Shown piece after piece: positions 22,229 to 33,981 of a stretch of DNA of 64,000 nt. Source of the DNA: Phycomyces nitens (taxonomy: Eukaryota; Mucoromycota; Mucoromycetes; Mucorales; Phycomycetaceae). The translations under genes were made by a program, and so were the position numbers. The stretch is from positions 4,898,001 through 4,962,000 of the forward strand of contig JAHRBC010000001.1 of NCBI GenBank assembly GCA_022702545.1, given 5' to 3'. Position 1 is the stretch's first letter. Each line of letters starts with the position of its first letter. Under the pieces are notes generated by a model that did not search any database, had not been told where the DNA came from, and saw only the letters and a list, made by a program, of their open reading frames with translations.

Positions 22229-24609
22229 ACATAATACATATCAATTCGTGCCCTTTCACATCATTCGATACCACCAGCACCATCACCAGCACCAAATCAT
22301 ACACCGTACGATATCTCGCCCTTTTGCACCGAGATCCCATTTTTTCAAAAAAAGAAAAAGGCAACAAAGAAATGTTTCCCTTTCTTTACTCTTTACCATA
22401 CATCTCTTGTAAATTATCTCTCCTTAATAACAATAATAATGACAAATATTTGTAATAAACTACCTATGATAAAAACATAAATATAAATCCTTGGTCTTTC
22501 GACGATATAATTAGCGCAAATGTTATGAGGTATTGATTAGAACGTGATGAGGGCAATTTCGTCTTTCTCTACGTTCCATAGTGACATCAAATTAAAATAA
22601 AATAATGAAAATCTTTGTGGGACAAGAGAAACCATATGCAATCTAGACTATAGGAAAACTCTTGTTTCTGATCATCTATATATCTACATGATATTGAATG
22701 GTGATTATTCTGAACATGACTTCTTGGCCTTACTTTTCATATATGTTACTCTCGTCCAAAACATACTGTAACACTTGCTTGTCATCTATAGTGAATGTAA
22801 TTGACAGAATTTAAATTGTCCCCTCTGGTCTGGTACCCCTCTGCTAATCGGGTTTAACCTAAAATTAGACAATTAAATATTTATTTCAACTGTAGACCTA
22901 GACTTTGTGTTTGGGATGATAAAGAATTATATGTTGAGAAACATCAACAAGCCTCATTATATCTTTTTTGCTTTGGTTTGCTGTATGTCCAACTAGGATT
23001 CCTATTTTTGTATATTAAATTTATTTACAGATACTTGAAAGGAATATATCAATAGGTATTTAAACTTTTATATTATTATTAATGAAATCAAAGCTGCATG
23101 TTGGATTGTAATATAAATACAGTTATATAAAGCATATGATAATGATAATACAAAGTAGTCAACTCACCTTTTTTTTATATATTCTTGTATTGAATTTCTA
23201 AAGATAACACTCGAGACCCATACTATTTATTCTGGAGGAGTGTTGCAACTCTTATTTTATTAAACCATACCCGAGTGTAGTCTCCTTACAGCTCATGAAT
23301 AAGCTGCTTGTTTCTATCAATATACTTTTTTTTTTATAAAGGGTATATCAATGCCAAGATTGCTTGTTCCATTGAATAGTATAATGAATTCAATAAAAAC
23401 AAGGTAAAGCATCAGGTATACGCTTGCAAATTATTCCAAAAAGAGATACAGTAGTACCCTATCATATACAGTTCCAGTAAAGTTGATATTACTGCAGAAT
23501 GTCATAATATTAGTATTCTGTCATTCATGAAACCAAGGTTACCAACATGTGCCAGTCAATAAAATTAAATAAACGGCTGGTTAATAATCTGTTTTCTAGA
23601 GATTCAAAATTGTATTAGCTAAAATGGGGAAAAATTGATCAAAAGAAAACAATATATATATATATATGTATATCTTGTAGGTTTATTCAGAATGTTAATC
23701 TTGGACTCTACCTCTAAAAATAATATATTTGAATAGTTTAAGCAAGCAAGAAACCCTAGACGCTTTAGAGAAAAAGTATATTATTATTATTAACTTTTCA
23801 AGACATTTTTTATATAAAATCCAAAGAAAATCTTAACAAGCTGCCTATTTTATTGATTTATTTAAGTATAAAAAAAGCAATATTTTTATGGTGGAAACGA
23901 TAACTGTGGTTGTTGAGTTTCTTATTAAACACTTTTTGAATTGATAAATGCCAATAACACTAGAATCCCAGTCTATTATTTTCTGACTATACAAATACAA
24001 CATGTCTAGGTGATTTTGTATAGTAAAAACAACTTTCCTTTACACCAAAATAAACAGAGGTACCGTTATCTAGTAGATGTTCTCTCACAAAAATACAAAG
24101 TAGTCTGTACCCATTTCTGCACTACTAGGAAAATGGCAAATCTTTGGACAATAATGAACCCTGTCCAAGACATTAGACAGCAATCCACTTATTCACTTGT
24201 TTCTGGATCTGATTTCATTTATTTTAGCCTAAAATTGAAAGGATCAACGATCAATAGTGTGTATTTTATGACATATTGGAGTTTAGTCAACCACTCTTTT
24301 ATTGTGTATTTTTGACTATACGATTCGATTGAATACAATTCCAACTTCTTTTCATCTAGGCAAAATATTTTCCATGTATCATATTTTGTTTTATTTACTC
24401 CCGCAACCCCAGATCGAGTGTCTTTATTGCCAGTATCTTTAAAGTTAGGGAGTCTCTCTTTGAAGGGTCAAGTAATTTAGAATAGTTCCTTGCCAGAAAT
24501 AGAAAATTTAAAAAAGGGTGTCATATTACTAGCAAGTATCCTTGCCTTTGAATATTTGATTGACTTTTTTCTTCTTCTTCAGTACTTTTCTTTCTCTTTC
24601 ATCTCTATC
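22229..24609. other. Intergenic region between the two cysteine-rich genes
   Basis: About 2.4 kb of AT-rich DNA. A plus-strand frame at 24010-24315 has no recognisable motif and no coding character. A pyrimidine-rich stretch (TTTTCTTCTTCTTC) directly before 24610 is likely the leader of the downstream gene. Confidence 0.5.
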
Positions 24610-24912
24610 ATGAAATTCTCTGCCTCTATCCTTGCAATTTCTCTCGGCCTGTTTGCTCTGTCAAGTGTAGTCAAAGCCGAAAGTACAGTTATTGAACGCG
24701 GTGCATGCACAACTCCAGATGAAAAAGCCGAATGCTCTCAACAATGTATCGAAAGCACACTTCAACCAATGTGTGTATCCGACACTTGCTTCTGTACCAA
24801 TGTCGGCGTTGGTGATTGCTCGGCAAATAATAACAAGGGGTGCAAGGCCATCTGCCGAACTCTGGGTCTTGAAACTACAGGATGTTCTGATGATGAATGT
24901 GTCTGTGATTAA
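24610..24912 (+). CDS. Small secreted 12-cysteine protein, two CS-alpha/beta-like modules (copy 2)
   Basis: An intronless gene for 100 aa, paralogous to the one at 21923-22228. A signal peptide of about 23 residues (MKFSASILAISLGLFALSS, ending VKA) precedes twelve cysteines spaced C-x8-C-x3-C-x8-C-x4-C-x-C, then x7, then C-x7-C-x3-C-x9-C-x4-C-x-C. This matches copy 1 to within one residue at two loops, while most residues between the cysteines differ, so the pair is an old duplication. The frame is open further upstream (to 24490), but the ATG at 24610 is chosen because it begins a clean signal peptide and follows a pyrimidine-rich leader. Function unknown; a defensin-like secreted role is inferred from the spacing alone. 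Confidence 0.8.
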   Translation: MKFSASILAISLGLFALSSVVKAESTVIERGACTTPDEKAECSQQCIESTLQPMCVSDTCFCTNVGVGDCSANNNKGCKAICRTLGLETTGCSDDECVCD

Positions 24913-25911
24913 AGAATAACATTATGGTGGACTGATATCAATCAAATGCACAAAGTATACCACCCATTCGCACTTTCATCATCTCCTTTAAAAAAGCCAT
25001 GCTCGTAATGTTTGAAATAAAAACCAGCCAAAAAAAGCATATACATATATCATTTTCCTCCTTTCCCCCTATTTATCCCTCGGGGGTACTCAGTTGTTCG
25101 TGAGTACTCGATAATAATGTACTCAACTTTGCATCGGTCATGGTAGTCATCTACAGTATATATCTTTAGCTGGGTACAAGTCATTGTGTCTAGGATAAGT
25201 TATATTAGAGATATAGTTTGGTATACCCAATTGCACTAGTAATCGTAAGCAATAAACAATTATAGGACAATGTAATGCAAGATAGTAAATATATACCGCA
25301 CACAAGATATATCTACATGCTACATAAAGTAATTGACTCACGACACTATCCAACATACACACAAAACCTGCCTTTTGAGAATAGTTGATTTCTAGGCTTT
25401 TCTTATTTACAAATACCCATGTTTTTGCTTTTTTTTAAAAAAAAAAAAAACTATACATTACTATATTATGTATACTATTGATTCAGAGATATCAATGCGG
25501 GCTATTGAACATAGAAAGATTATTAATGTTGCTGTCTGGCCATGCGTTTAAATACAATTCAATAGAGCCAAGTACGTGCCAACTTGGATTATGGCTACAT
25601 GTAGATAATTGTATCTGCATCTCATACATTATAAGACATTATCTGTAGGCATGTTAAACAACATAATTCAAAGTATATACTTAGACAACGACACAACTAC
25701 TTTTACAAACTACCCTATCAAAACAAAAACAAAAAATTATAAGATATATAATTAATACGTTGTATCTTGAAATATAGTTTGAAGACACTGCTTGTTTGTT
25801 TTCATAATATTGTGCTTGTTACTAATATATAAGTAAAACAGCAAAAGGTATTTTCTTGGAATAAGATATAAGACTTATTTGTATAATATATTCATGTCTT
25901 AATGAACCTAT
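24913..25911. other. Intergenic region
   Basis: About 1 kb, AT-rich, between the convergent 3' ends of the second cysteine-rich gene and Rad14. It holds a T-run/A-run junction near 25430-25450 and no gene-like feature. Confidence 0.5.
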
Positions 25912-27073
25912 TCAAAACTCTTCTGATTCAATTACAAGACTACACTCTGTACACTTTTGAGTCACAGTTCCATCTTCACCCTCACTGGTGTCTTCAAATG
26001 TATGTTTATGAGGGCCTTCTTGTCTCTTTCTTTCCCAGGCACTCGTCATTGTCTTTCGCCTCATGACTTTAGTGTTAATAATAATCAGTAATAAATTAGA
26101 TTGTATATCAATATTGCTAACAACCAACGGTTTACCTCTGAGTTGCTCTTTGAATTTTTTGTCCTTTTTCTCTTTCTTTTGTGCTTCACGCCGTTCGTAT
26201 TCTCCATCTAGACCTTCCGGTCCTCCCCATTTTTTAAAGGCATATTCTTCTACCTAATTAACCATTTCTTATTAAACCTTGTGAATCGCTACAATACTTT
26301 ACTCACCATCTCACGAACATAAAGCATCATGTTATTCCATGTAGACTTTCGTGGATTTGGCTTTGACCAATGTGGGAGCAAATCTTTGTCTCGTAATTCA
26401 GCTAAAATAAATAATTAAGTATTTGGGCTGCTTATGCTAAATAAGATACATACGATCTGTCAATAGATAATCCTAAAATTGAATGCATTTATCAATGAGG
26501 ATCCTATCTCAAATGACCTTGTCTTTATCTGACCTCTTTTGCTTCTGTTTTTGTAATTAAGCTGTATTTTTCAGGAAATTTCTCTTTACAAGCTGGGCAT
26601 ATATTGATTGAAAACACTTGAAAAAAGACAGGATCAAGGTCCATAGAATCACATTCTTTGCATGTTGGATTCTCTGAAGGATCAATTGATGCAGCTATAT
26701 TCGGTTATTTGTGGACAAAGGTTAATAAAGATGTATTGAGAATCGCTTTATATATCTTACGGAGATAAGGAACGATTTTAATGGTTTCATTGGAGGGATT
26801 TTTTAAACGATCGTCCTTTTCTTCTTCTACAATATATCCTCCCTTTGAATCTACCATTTTACTGAAATCATAATCATAGTAAGGAGTAATTGGTCGAGAT
26901 CGCTTTGGACGAGACTGTACTGCGCCTTCAATGACAGCATTGAGATCATTCTGATCATTGTTGGCTGAATTTGCCTGTTCATTCGCATTTCTTTTGAGTT
27001 TTAGTCTCTCTATTGCCTGTAAGCGGTTTGCTTCTGATCGCTGTTTCTGTTCTTCTGTCAATGTGTTTGCCAT
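25912..27073 (-). CDS. RAD14: DNA damage recognition protein Rad14/XPA
   Basis: The nucleotide-excision-repair scaffold that binds damaged DNA with RPA and TFIIH in the nucleus; about 286 aa. Exons on the minus strand: 26761-27073, 26534-26694, 26454-26472 (19 bases), 26307-26401, 26136-26253, 25912-26066. The zinc finger is formed by C116, C119, C137 and C140 in the segment PTCKECDSMD to INICPACK. It is followed by the XPA signature KTEAKEDYLLTDPEL, split by an intron, and LPHWSKPNPRKSTWNNMMLY. The basic linker and a C-terminal cysteine motif (QKCTECSLVIESEEF) complete the family pattern. The second intron has an unusual donor (GTCAGA). The start is placed at MANTLTEEQ. The frame is open to an ATG at 27184, so a longer N-terminus is possible. 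Confidence 0.92.
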
Positions 27074-28204
27074 GTCTAATGAGTATAAGTCTTTTTTTTT
27101 AAATTTTCCATTGTACTTTGGAATTATATTTTGATTTCCGACAGTCAAAAATGTACTGCAAATCGATTTAATCACACCAACCATTCTGACATTTGCTTGC
27201 TTGTACTGAATTGTACCTTTATACAGCCTTTGTTTAATTTAAATATCTTCTGCAAGCTAATTCTAAAAACACATAAAGATTTGTAGCTAAAATTAAGAGG
27301 AAAAGGTGTTTTATCTTAAAATTTGCTTCAGGTTTCCTACAAAACTAAATGCGCTCTTAATCAGCAAATATACCTATTGATAAACTTGGCATTTTTCTTT
27401 ATTTTTTAATACTTGACTATTTAAAAGGTTCTCTTTACAGCCAAGCAATAAAAAGTGGCCAACTCGACATGATTACACTAGAAACTCAATAACTAGAAAG
27501 TGTATCAAAAGTACTGTGCATTGTTTGATTATTTTTGCTGAAATTCACAGATGTCTTGATTATTATTTTAAAAAAGAAAAAGAAAAAGAGCATACTGCAT
27601 AATACAAAATTATATATATATTCAAATGAGTTGTAAAAGTCTTTGAGAGAGATTATCAAATCTCATATTCCTAAATAATAATAAAAATATCTATAAAAAA
27701 TTATATATCAAAAGACAAAAATGTAAAATTGGATAGATGGTGTCAAGTAGCCACCAAACGATTTTACTTAGAATCTAATCAAGAGTATTAAAAATATATT
27801 TAGTAGTAGAGTATATTCAAATTCTGCTCACTCTATAGTATCAAACCAATCAATCAAGTCTATAGAGTATATATGTGAAAATTATTATATTAGTATAAAG
27901 ATATTTTTTACAACTATATATTTCAAAGACAATCATTTTGCATAAAAAATAAAAGTAATAAAAAAAATATATTTTTTATTTATACATATAATAGAGTCTA
28001 AACTTATTTTATATTTTTGCAAAAGCTCTGTAAATAAAGATATTAAAGAATTGCCAACTCTTATAAAAAAGTACACATGGACAAAAGAAAGAAAATGGTG
28101 ATGTAACTAAAATAAACTAAATAAAAAGTGACGCAATAGAGTTTATTTTACCCTTTTATTTATTTGCTACATAATTATTTAAACTGTAAATCTTCCAATC
28201 AAAT
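27074..28204. other. Very AT-rich intergenic region
   Basis: About 1.1 kb between Rad14 and the tRNA-Cys gene, strongly AT-rich from about 27560 on, with no coding frame. Divergent promoters for Rad14 and any tRNA upstream signals would lie here. Confidence 0.5.
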
Positions 28205-28275
28205 GGACTTATAGCTCAGCGGTAGAGCGTGGGATTGCAGATCCTAAGGTCCCGTGTTCAAATCACGGTGGGTCC
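28205..28275 (+). tRNA. tRNA-Cys (anticodon GCA)
   Basis: A 71-base cloverleaf without intron. The acceptor arms GGACTTA and TGGGTCC pair with two G-U pairs, the D-arm is GCTC...GAGC around the box A sequence TAGCTCAGCGG, and the anticodon loop TTGCAGA has the anticodon GCA. The T-arm is CCGTG-TTCAAAT-CACGG, containing box B. CCA is not encoded, as usual for eukaryotes. A run of six T follows immediately. It stands 47 bp upstream of the first retrotransposon. Confidence 0.95.
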
Positions 28276-28281
28276 TTTTTT
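28276..28281 (+). terminator. Pol III terminator of tRNA-Cys
   Basis: An uninterrupted run of T directly after the acceptor stem, the standard RNA polymerase III stop signal. Confidence 0.8.
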
Positions 28282-28322
28282 GGCTATTGTTCCTGGGGTT
28301 ATTTTTTGGCCAATCAGAATGG

Positions 28323-28633
28323 TGTCGGACATTATTTTGATGAATCCGTAAAATCTGAAGATGATTAACCGCAGTACTTCTTTATGCGCAGTAACATCTT
28401 CCTGAGCATTAACCGCAGTACAATGTCTCTTCTTTTATGAAAATATCATATAATAACTACTGCGGATAATGCGCAGTATTAGTTAGAGAACTATATAAGA
28501 TAACCAAAGTCATAATAATAAAAAGTATCTTTTATCCTCTCTTTGATTTTACGTATACTCCTGTTTCCCCAGTGGGATTGACCTTTTGGCTTTGTTATAG
28601 TAAAAGGAAGACCATCCCAGATCAGGAACGACA
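28323..28633 (+). repeat. 5' LTR of copy A
   Basis: 311 bp, TGTCGGACAT at the start and GAACGACA at the end. It contains the short repeated word CCGCAGTA/TGCGCAGTA several times, and a TATATAAGATA box near 28490 that could serve as the element's promoter. Confidence 0.93.
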
Positions 28634-28635
28634 AT

Positions 28636-28650
28636 TGGTAGCTGAAGCTA
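28636..28650 (+). other. Candidate primer-binding site of copy A
   Basis: TGGTAGCTGAAGCTA starts two bases after the LTR. TGG at this position is complementary to the CCA tail of a tRNA, as in most LTR elements. I could not assign the tRNA; a methionine initiator type is possible but untested. Confidence 0.5.
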
Positions 28651-28672
28651 TTTTTCCTCCTAATAAATTTTG

Positions 28673-29791
28673 ATGAATCCGGTTGAAAGACACCAAGAAA
28701 CACTTGACAACAAAACACTTAGCCAGTTCGAGATTGAAGAACGAGTCCAGAACTTGTTACCCAGCGAACTAGTAACCGACTATAAGAAGAACCGGCGTGT
28801 ACCATACGTACCCGAAGAACAAAGAATCAAGAGTACTCCTGCACGAGAAGAAAAGTGGTCCGAACTTGCCCAACACCTTGCCGCGACACTAACAGGAAAG
28901 AACAGAAAACCAGAAGAAATGGCCCCTCCACCTGTCACAGTCACAGCCGAAGCCATAGCAGCAGCTGTGGCTGAAGCGATGAAGGCAGTAACTGCACAGC
29001 AAGACTCGCGAGCAGAACGTATAAAACAACCAGATTGTTTTAGAGGAGAACGATCTGCCGCAGTTGTCGATGGTTGGCTGCGCGCAGTCGAACGTTACAC
29101 CAAGTACTACAATTTCACCCCCACCAGAGCCTGTGATTTTGCAGTGAACCTGCTGCGTGACCGAGCCGACACTTGGTGGCGACGAATGGAACTCAAGGAG
29201 AAGCATCCAACAACCTGGGACGAATTTAGACTTGCTCTTTCAGGAGAATTCCGCCCAGTATACTCGTTACAGACCTCTAGGGACCGCCTCGCAAGACTAT
29301 ACCAAAGAGGAACTGTGGCCGAGTACATCGATGCCTTCCAAGACATCCAGTTGGAGCTTCCTGGGATGAACGACGAAGAAGCTCTTGACAAGTTTGTCCG
29401 AGGTCTCCACCCAAGTGTGCGTGGTAATGTCCTTGCTGCCCGCCCTGTCGACGTTGACGATGCCTGTAACATTGCCTTGGCATATGCCAGTGGTCTCCAG
29501 CTTGGTCAACAAGAAATGTACACGCCTGCCCCATTGCCTCAACAATACCAGCCACAGTACCAACCACAATACCAGCAGTATAGTGGACCCGAGCCCATGG
29601 ACCTGGATGCAATCAATGGCCGCCGCAACAACTACCAGTCCCGTCCCCAGCCAGCACGAACCAGTGCTACTTGCCATTGGTGTGGCAAGCCCGGCCATAT
29701 CAAGAGGAATTGCAGACAACGCATGGCTGTGATTAAGCAGTTGGATGAGGAGCACCGAAAGAAGCAGGATTTTCGCGAAACACAACCGTAA
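28673..29791 (+). CDS. Retrotransposon Gag (copy A)
   Basis: A 372-residue capsid/nucleocapsid protein, intact. The N-terminal third is charged, the middle holds the retrotransposon Gag domain (ADTWWRRMELKE, then the region ending LPGMNDEEALDKFVRGL), and a glutamine/proline/tyrosine-rich linker leads to one CCHC zinc knuckle, CHWCGKPGHIKRNC. The frame is open three bases upstream, but the first ATG is at 28673. Pol starts 20 bases after the Gag stop in another frame. Confidence 0.93.
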   Translation: MNPVERHQETLDNKTLSQFEIEERVQNLLPSELVTDYKKNRRVPYVPEEQRIKSTPAREEKWSELAQHLAATLTGKNRKPEEMAPPPVTVTAEAIAAAVAEAMKAVTAQQDSRAERIKQPDCFRGERSAAVVDGWLRAVERYTKYYNFTPTRACDFAVNLLRDRADTWWRRMELKEKHPTTWDEFRLALSGEFRPVYSLQTSRDRLARLYQRGTVAEYIDAFQDIQLELPGMNDEEALDKFVRGLHPSVRGNVLAARPVDVDDACNIALAYASGLQLGQQEMYTPAPLPQQYQPQYQPQYQQYSGPEPMDLDAINGRRNNYQSRPQPARTSATCHWCGKPGHIKRNCRQRMAVIKQLDEEHRKKQDFRETQP

Positions 29792-29811
29792 CGGGAGGTC
29801 GGTTGTGTACA

Positions 29812-32800
29812 ATGGAAGAAAATTCCTCCCCACAGGCCAGTATCAATAATGAGCCTATTGAACATTTGAGTAATAAAGAAACTTGTGACCAGTATAAAGT
29901 TGTTACCAATGAAGAGAACAAGACTATTTCTGAAGAGAACTGTGACCCTTGTCTCACCGCCGATCAAAGTTTTCTTGAAGATCTTCACTCTGCTGTGGAT
30001 ACCGATCTCCCTCTGTATGCTGCTACACTCAATGGACAACAGATATTGGTTCTCGTCGATAGTGGTGCTAGTGCAAACTACGTATCCCCGCAAATCACTC
30101 ATTTAGCCACACTTGTCACGGATATCCCTGGGCGATCAGTTGAAACTGCCGGCGGACACAGCATTAATATTAATCGAAAAGCCACATTAACTCTCTCTCT
30201 TAACGGCTATAATGATGTTGTTGATGCCTTCGTGTTCCCCACCAAATTCGACCTGATCCTCGGACGCACATGGTTGCAGAATGCCAAACCCGTTCCCGAT
30301 TGGCATAGTGACAGCTGGTTACTCTCGCGTGATGGCTATGAATTTGTCCTGCGTCCTTATGGTAACCGCCCGATGAAGCCTCACCTGGGCTACCTCATAT
30401 CTGCCAAGCAAGTCCAGAAACTCTCTCGGAGGGAGGAGGCTGAATGCTTTTTGTTGCACATCAAGAGCGAGAAAGGTGAAATGACAAAAGACGAGCAATG
30501 GACATCATTGGTGAAAGAGTTTGATGACGTTTTCCAAGATGGTTTGCCCGGATTACCGCCAAGCCGTGATGTTCAACATGTAATAAACACTGGCGATGCA
30601 TACCCTGTTAACAAACCACCGTTCAAGATGAGCCCGCGCGAACTCGACGAGCTCAAGAAACAATTGAAAGAACTCTTAGACCTCGGCCTCATCCGTCCAA
30701 GCTCATCACCTTGGGGTGCACCTATATTGTTTGTGAAAAAGAAGAACGGCGAAATGAGAATGTGTGTTGACTACCGTGCCTTGAACAAGGTTACTGTCCG
30801 TAACAACCACCCCTTACCAAGAATTGACGAGTGTTTGGAACGGCTCCGCGGGTCAAACCATTTCACAAGTCTGGATTTGAAGAGTGGTTACCACCAAGTA
30901 CGTATCCAAGACTCTGATGTGCCGAAAACCGCATTCAACACCCGATATGGTCAATACGAGTTCCTGGTCCTGCCTTTTGGTCTGACAAATGCCCCGCCAA
31001 CTTTCCAACACCTCATGAATAAGGTTCTTGGAGATTGCTTAGACCAGTTTGCTTTGGTATATTTGGACGACATCCTCATATTCAGCAAGACCCCCGAAGA
31101 ACATGCTAAACATGTACGCCATGTGTTGAACCGCCTCCGTGAAGCCAAGTTGATTGCCAACCTCAAGAAATGTGAATTCAACAAGAAGGAGCTAACTTTC
31201 CTTGGTTTCAACGTGTCAGCACAAGGCATACTTCCCTCACCGGACAAGGTCAAGACCATACAAGAATGGATAGCCCCTCCAATGTACAAGAAGTCCGGCA
31301 ATTTATTGGCCTCGCACAACACTACCGACGCTTTATTCCTGGTTTTGCTGGAATTGCTGCCCCATTAACGGATCTCACCAAAGGCACAGGGCCGAAGAGA
31401 CGCCCTATTGTATGGACGGACACATGTCAGGCAAGTTTTGACATCCTCAAGGAAAAACTTAGTACAGCACCAGTACTCCTAGCCCCTGATATGGACAAAC
31501 CGTTCCGTATTGAAACTGACGCCTCGGATTTCGGTGTTGGTGCTGTTCTAATGCAAGAAGATGAGGAAGGAATTTTGAAACCATTGGCGTTTGAATCGAA
31601 GAAGTTATCTACCGCTGAAAGATCGTATCCGGCCCAAGAACGCGAGCTACTGGGTATCTTACACGCCTTGCGTACATGGCGGTGTATGATCGAAGGAAAG
31701 CCGTTCACGGTATACACAGACCACCTCCCACTCAAGTACTTCCGCAGCCAAGTGAAGCCAACTCCTCGCCTAGTAAGATGGATTGCTGAATTTGAACTAT
31801 ACGACCCTATCATCCAATACAAGCCAGGCAAGGATAACGGTGTTCCCGATGTACTCTCCCGAATGGACGGTCCCGAATTTGATGCCTCTGCGATTGACTC
31901 CATGGAACCCGAATACTTGTACACTATGCCAGACACACAGACTTCCGATTGGCCGAAATTCTATGCTCGTACCGAAGATGAATGGCCAGAAGATATCAAA
32001 GAGTTACTAAATCGACAACGCAATAAGTTCGTAGTCCGGGAACAGAAGGTGTTCAGACTGGTTAAGATTGGTGACACCGTTCAAGAGATTCGATTTGCAC
32101 TGTTCACAAAGCGTGCCGATCTGGTAAACAACTTCCACAATGGTTTTGGACATGCTGGTGAAACCACGGTATACGATCTCATGAAGAAACGTTGGTGGTG
32201 GCCAGGCATGCGAAGTCAGATTAAAGAATGGCTGGAAAAGTGCCCTCAATGCCAATTGGCTTCCAACGCGGAACGTAACATCCACCATGCACCGATGGAG
32301 CCACTGGATATTCCTCCCCCATTCTCACGCTGGCATCTCGATTTCATTGGAGAACTACCCACTACCGTAAATGGAAACCGTTGGATTCTTGTTGCAGTTG
32401 ATTATGCCACTAACTGGCCCATTGCCCGTGCTGTCCCTGCTGCCACTGGTGAAGCCATCGCCAACTTCCTGTACGAAGAAATCGTTATGCGTTTTGGCTG
32501 CCCTGACGAAATTCTCACTGATCGTGGTGCCAACTTTATGTCGCATATCCTAAAATTCTACATTCAAAAGATCAAGCTGCACCACAAGTTGACTTCTGCC
32601 TTTCACCCCCGGACCAATGGGAAATGTGAACGATTAAATGGTATCCTCAAACAAATGTTGCGCAAATATGTCCATGGAGCTATACATCGTTGGGACGAAT
32701 ATCTGGAGACTTCACTTTGGGCTTGCCGAATCAGAAAGCACCGCACGACTGGGTTTAGCCCGTTTTCTTGACATATGGTCGCGAACCCCGTATTCCCGGT

Positions 32801-33310
32801 GATCCCTTGCGCCCATTCATGGATACATCGATTCCCAATGATCCTGCTCTTGTTTCTGATGGTGCCATTCCTTTTCTTCGTAATCTCCAACAAGCTCGCA
32901 TAGATGCTGATGCTCGAGTAGCCGCCAATAGTCAACAAGACAAGGAACGATGGGACTCCATTATGAAACCGCATCAGTTTGCAATTGGTGAGCATTTGTT
33001 GCTACGACATGAGAACAAATTTGGCTTAGAGTACAACTGGATGGGACCGTACATTGTCGTTGACAAGAACTTTGAAAAGAACATATACAAGCTCACTACC
33101 ATGGAGGGTGTGCCTTATACCTCCTGGGTCCATGCCGATCGCCTCAAGATTGCCAAATCCGATGATTTTCACAATACCTGGTATCACCCAACCCCTGCCC
33201 GTGCCCAGATGCGCCGTGACCTTGTCTTGGATGCCTCTTCTGCCTTGCCGTTTTCCCTTGTGGATTCCTCTGTGGTTGATCGAGGACTATCAACAGTTTC
33301 GGGAGGGTGA
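29812..33310 (+). pseudogene. Retrotransposon Pol polyprotein, copy A (two frameshifts)
   Basis: Encodes, in order, an aspartic protease (LVDSGASANYV), reverse transcriptase (active site YLDDIL), RNase H (TDASDFGVGAVL) and integrase with an HHCC zinc domain (ending CPQCQLA) and the acidic core residues in HLDF, TDRGANF and NGKCERL. The frame breaks at a C-run near 31274-31277, which is one base shorter than in copy B, between reverse transcriptase and RNase H. It breaks again at a T-run near 32763-32766, late in the integrase; this second break is shared with copy B. The stop codon TGA ends at 33310, directly against the 3' LTR. All breaks are in homopolymers, so sequencing or assembly error is as likely as real decay. 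Confidence 0.9.
33299..33310 (+). other. Polypurine tract of copy A
   Basis: CGGGAGGGTGA immediately before the 3' LTR, the expected plus-strand priming site. It overlaps the end of the pol frame. Confidence 0.6.
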
Positions 33311-33621
33311 TGTCGGACATTATTTTGATGAATCCGTAAAATCTGAAGATGATTAACCGCAGTACTTCTTTATGCGCAGTAACATCTTCCTGAGCATTAA
33401 CCGCAGTACAATGTCTCTTCTTTTATGAAAATATCATATAATAACTACTGCGGATAATGCGCAGTATTAGTTAGAGAACTATATAAGATAACCAAAGTCA
33501 TAATAATAAAAAGTATCTTTTATCCTCTCTTTGATTTTACGTATACTCCTGTTTCCCCAGTGGGATTGACCTTTTGGCTTTGTTATAGTAAAAGGAAGAC
33601 CATCCCAGATCAGGAACGACA
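33311..33621 (+). repeat. 3' LTR of copy A
   Basis: 311 bp, no difference from the 5' LTR seen on reading through. Followed by CAAGTGTC instead of the ATGG that flanks the 5' LTR. Confidence 0.93.
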
Positions 33622-33670
33622 CAAGTGTCAAAAACTAATACCTGACAAATGTGTCACACAAAAGCTCCAT
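33622..33670. other. 49-bp spacer between the inverted retrotransposons
   Basis: Non-element DNA separating the two inward-facing 3' LTRs. It starts with CAAG (inverse of the CTTG outside copy B) and ends with CCAT (inverse of the ATGG outside copy A). Read in reverse orientation, both elements would have perfect 4-bp target-site duplications. Confidence 0.9.
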
Positions 33671-33981
33671 TGTCGTTCCTGATCTGGGATGGTCTTCCTT
33701 TTACTATAACAAAGCCAAAAGGTCAATCCCACTGGGGAAACAGGAGTATACGTAAAATCAAAGAGAGGATAAAAGATACTTTTTATTATTATGACTTTGG
33801 TTATCTTATATAGTTCTCTAACTAATACTGCGCATTATCCGCAGTAGTTATTATATGATATTTTCATAAAAGAAGAGACATTGTACTGCGGTTAATGCTC
33901 AGGAAGATGTTACTGCGCATAAAGAAGTACTGCGGTTAATCATCTTCAGATTTTACGGATTCATCAAAATAATGTCCGACA
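33671..33981 (-). repeat. 3' LTR of copy B
   Basis: 311 bp, reverse complement of the copy A LTRs with no difference seen. Next to the 49-bp spacer. The purine tract of copy B lies just inside, at about 33982-33993. Confidence 0.93.

Larger units (their letters stand above)
28323..33621 (+). mobile_element. Ty3/gypsy LTR retrotransposon, copy A
   Basis: A complete 5,299-bp element with 311-bp LTRs at 28323-28633 and 33311-33621 that look identical. The LTRs start TGTCG and end CGACA. A primer-binding-site candidate follows the 5' LTR and a purine tract precedes the 3' LTR. The order gag, protease, reverse transcriptase, RNase H, integrase places it in Ty3/gypsy (Metaviridae-like). No chromodomain is visible. 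Pol is broken by two single-base frameshifts. The left flank is ATGG; the right flank is CAAG, which does not match it but does match (inverted) the outer flank of copy B. LTR identity indicates recent insertion or recent gene conversion. Confidence 0.96.

Noticed and set aside
24010..24315. Plus-strand frame of 101 codons upstream of the second cysteine-rich gene
   Set aside because: No domain, no signal peptide, random-looking composition.
33622..33670. 49-bp spacer as a third repeat or a regulatory element of the transposons
   Set aside because: It is explained as host DNA between two insertion sites once the exchanged target-site duplications are taken into account.
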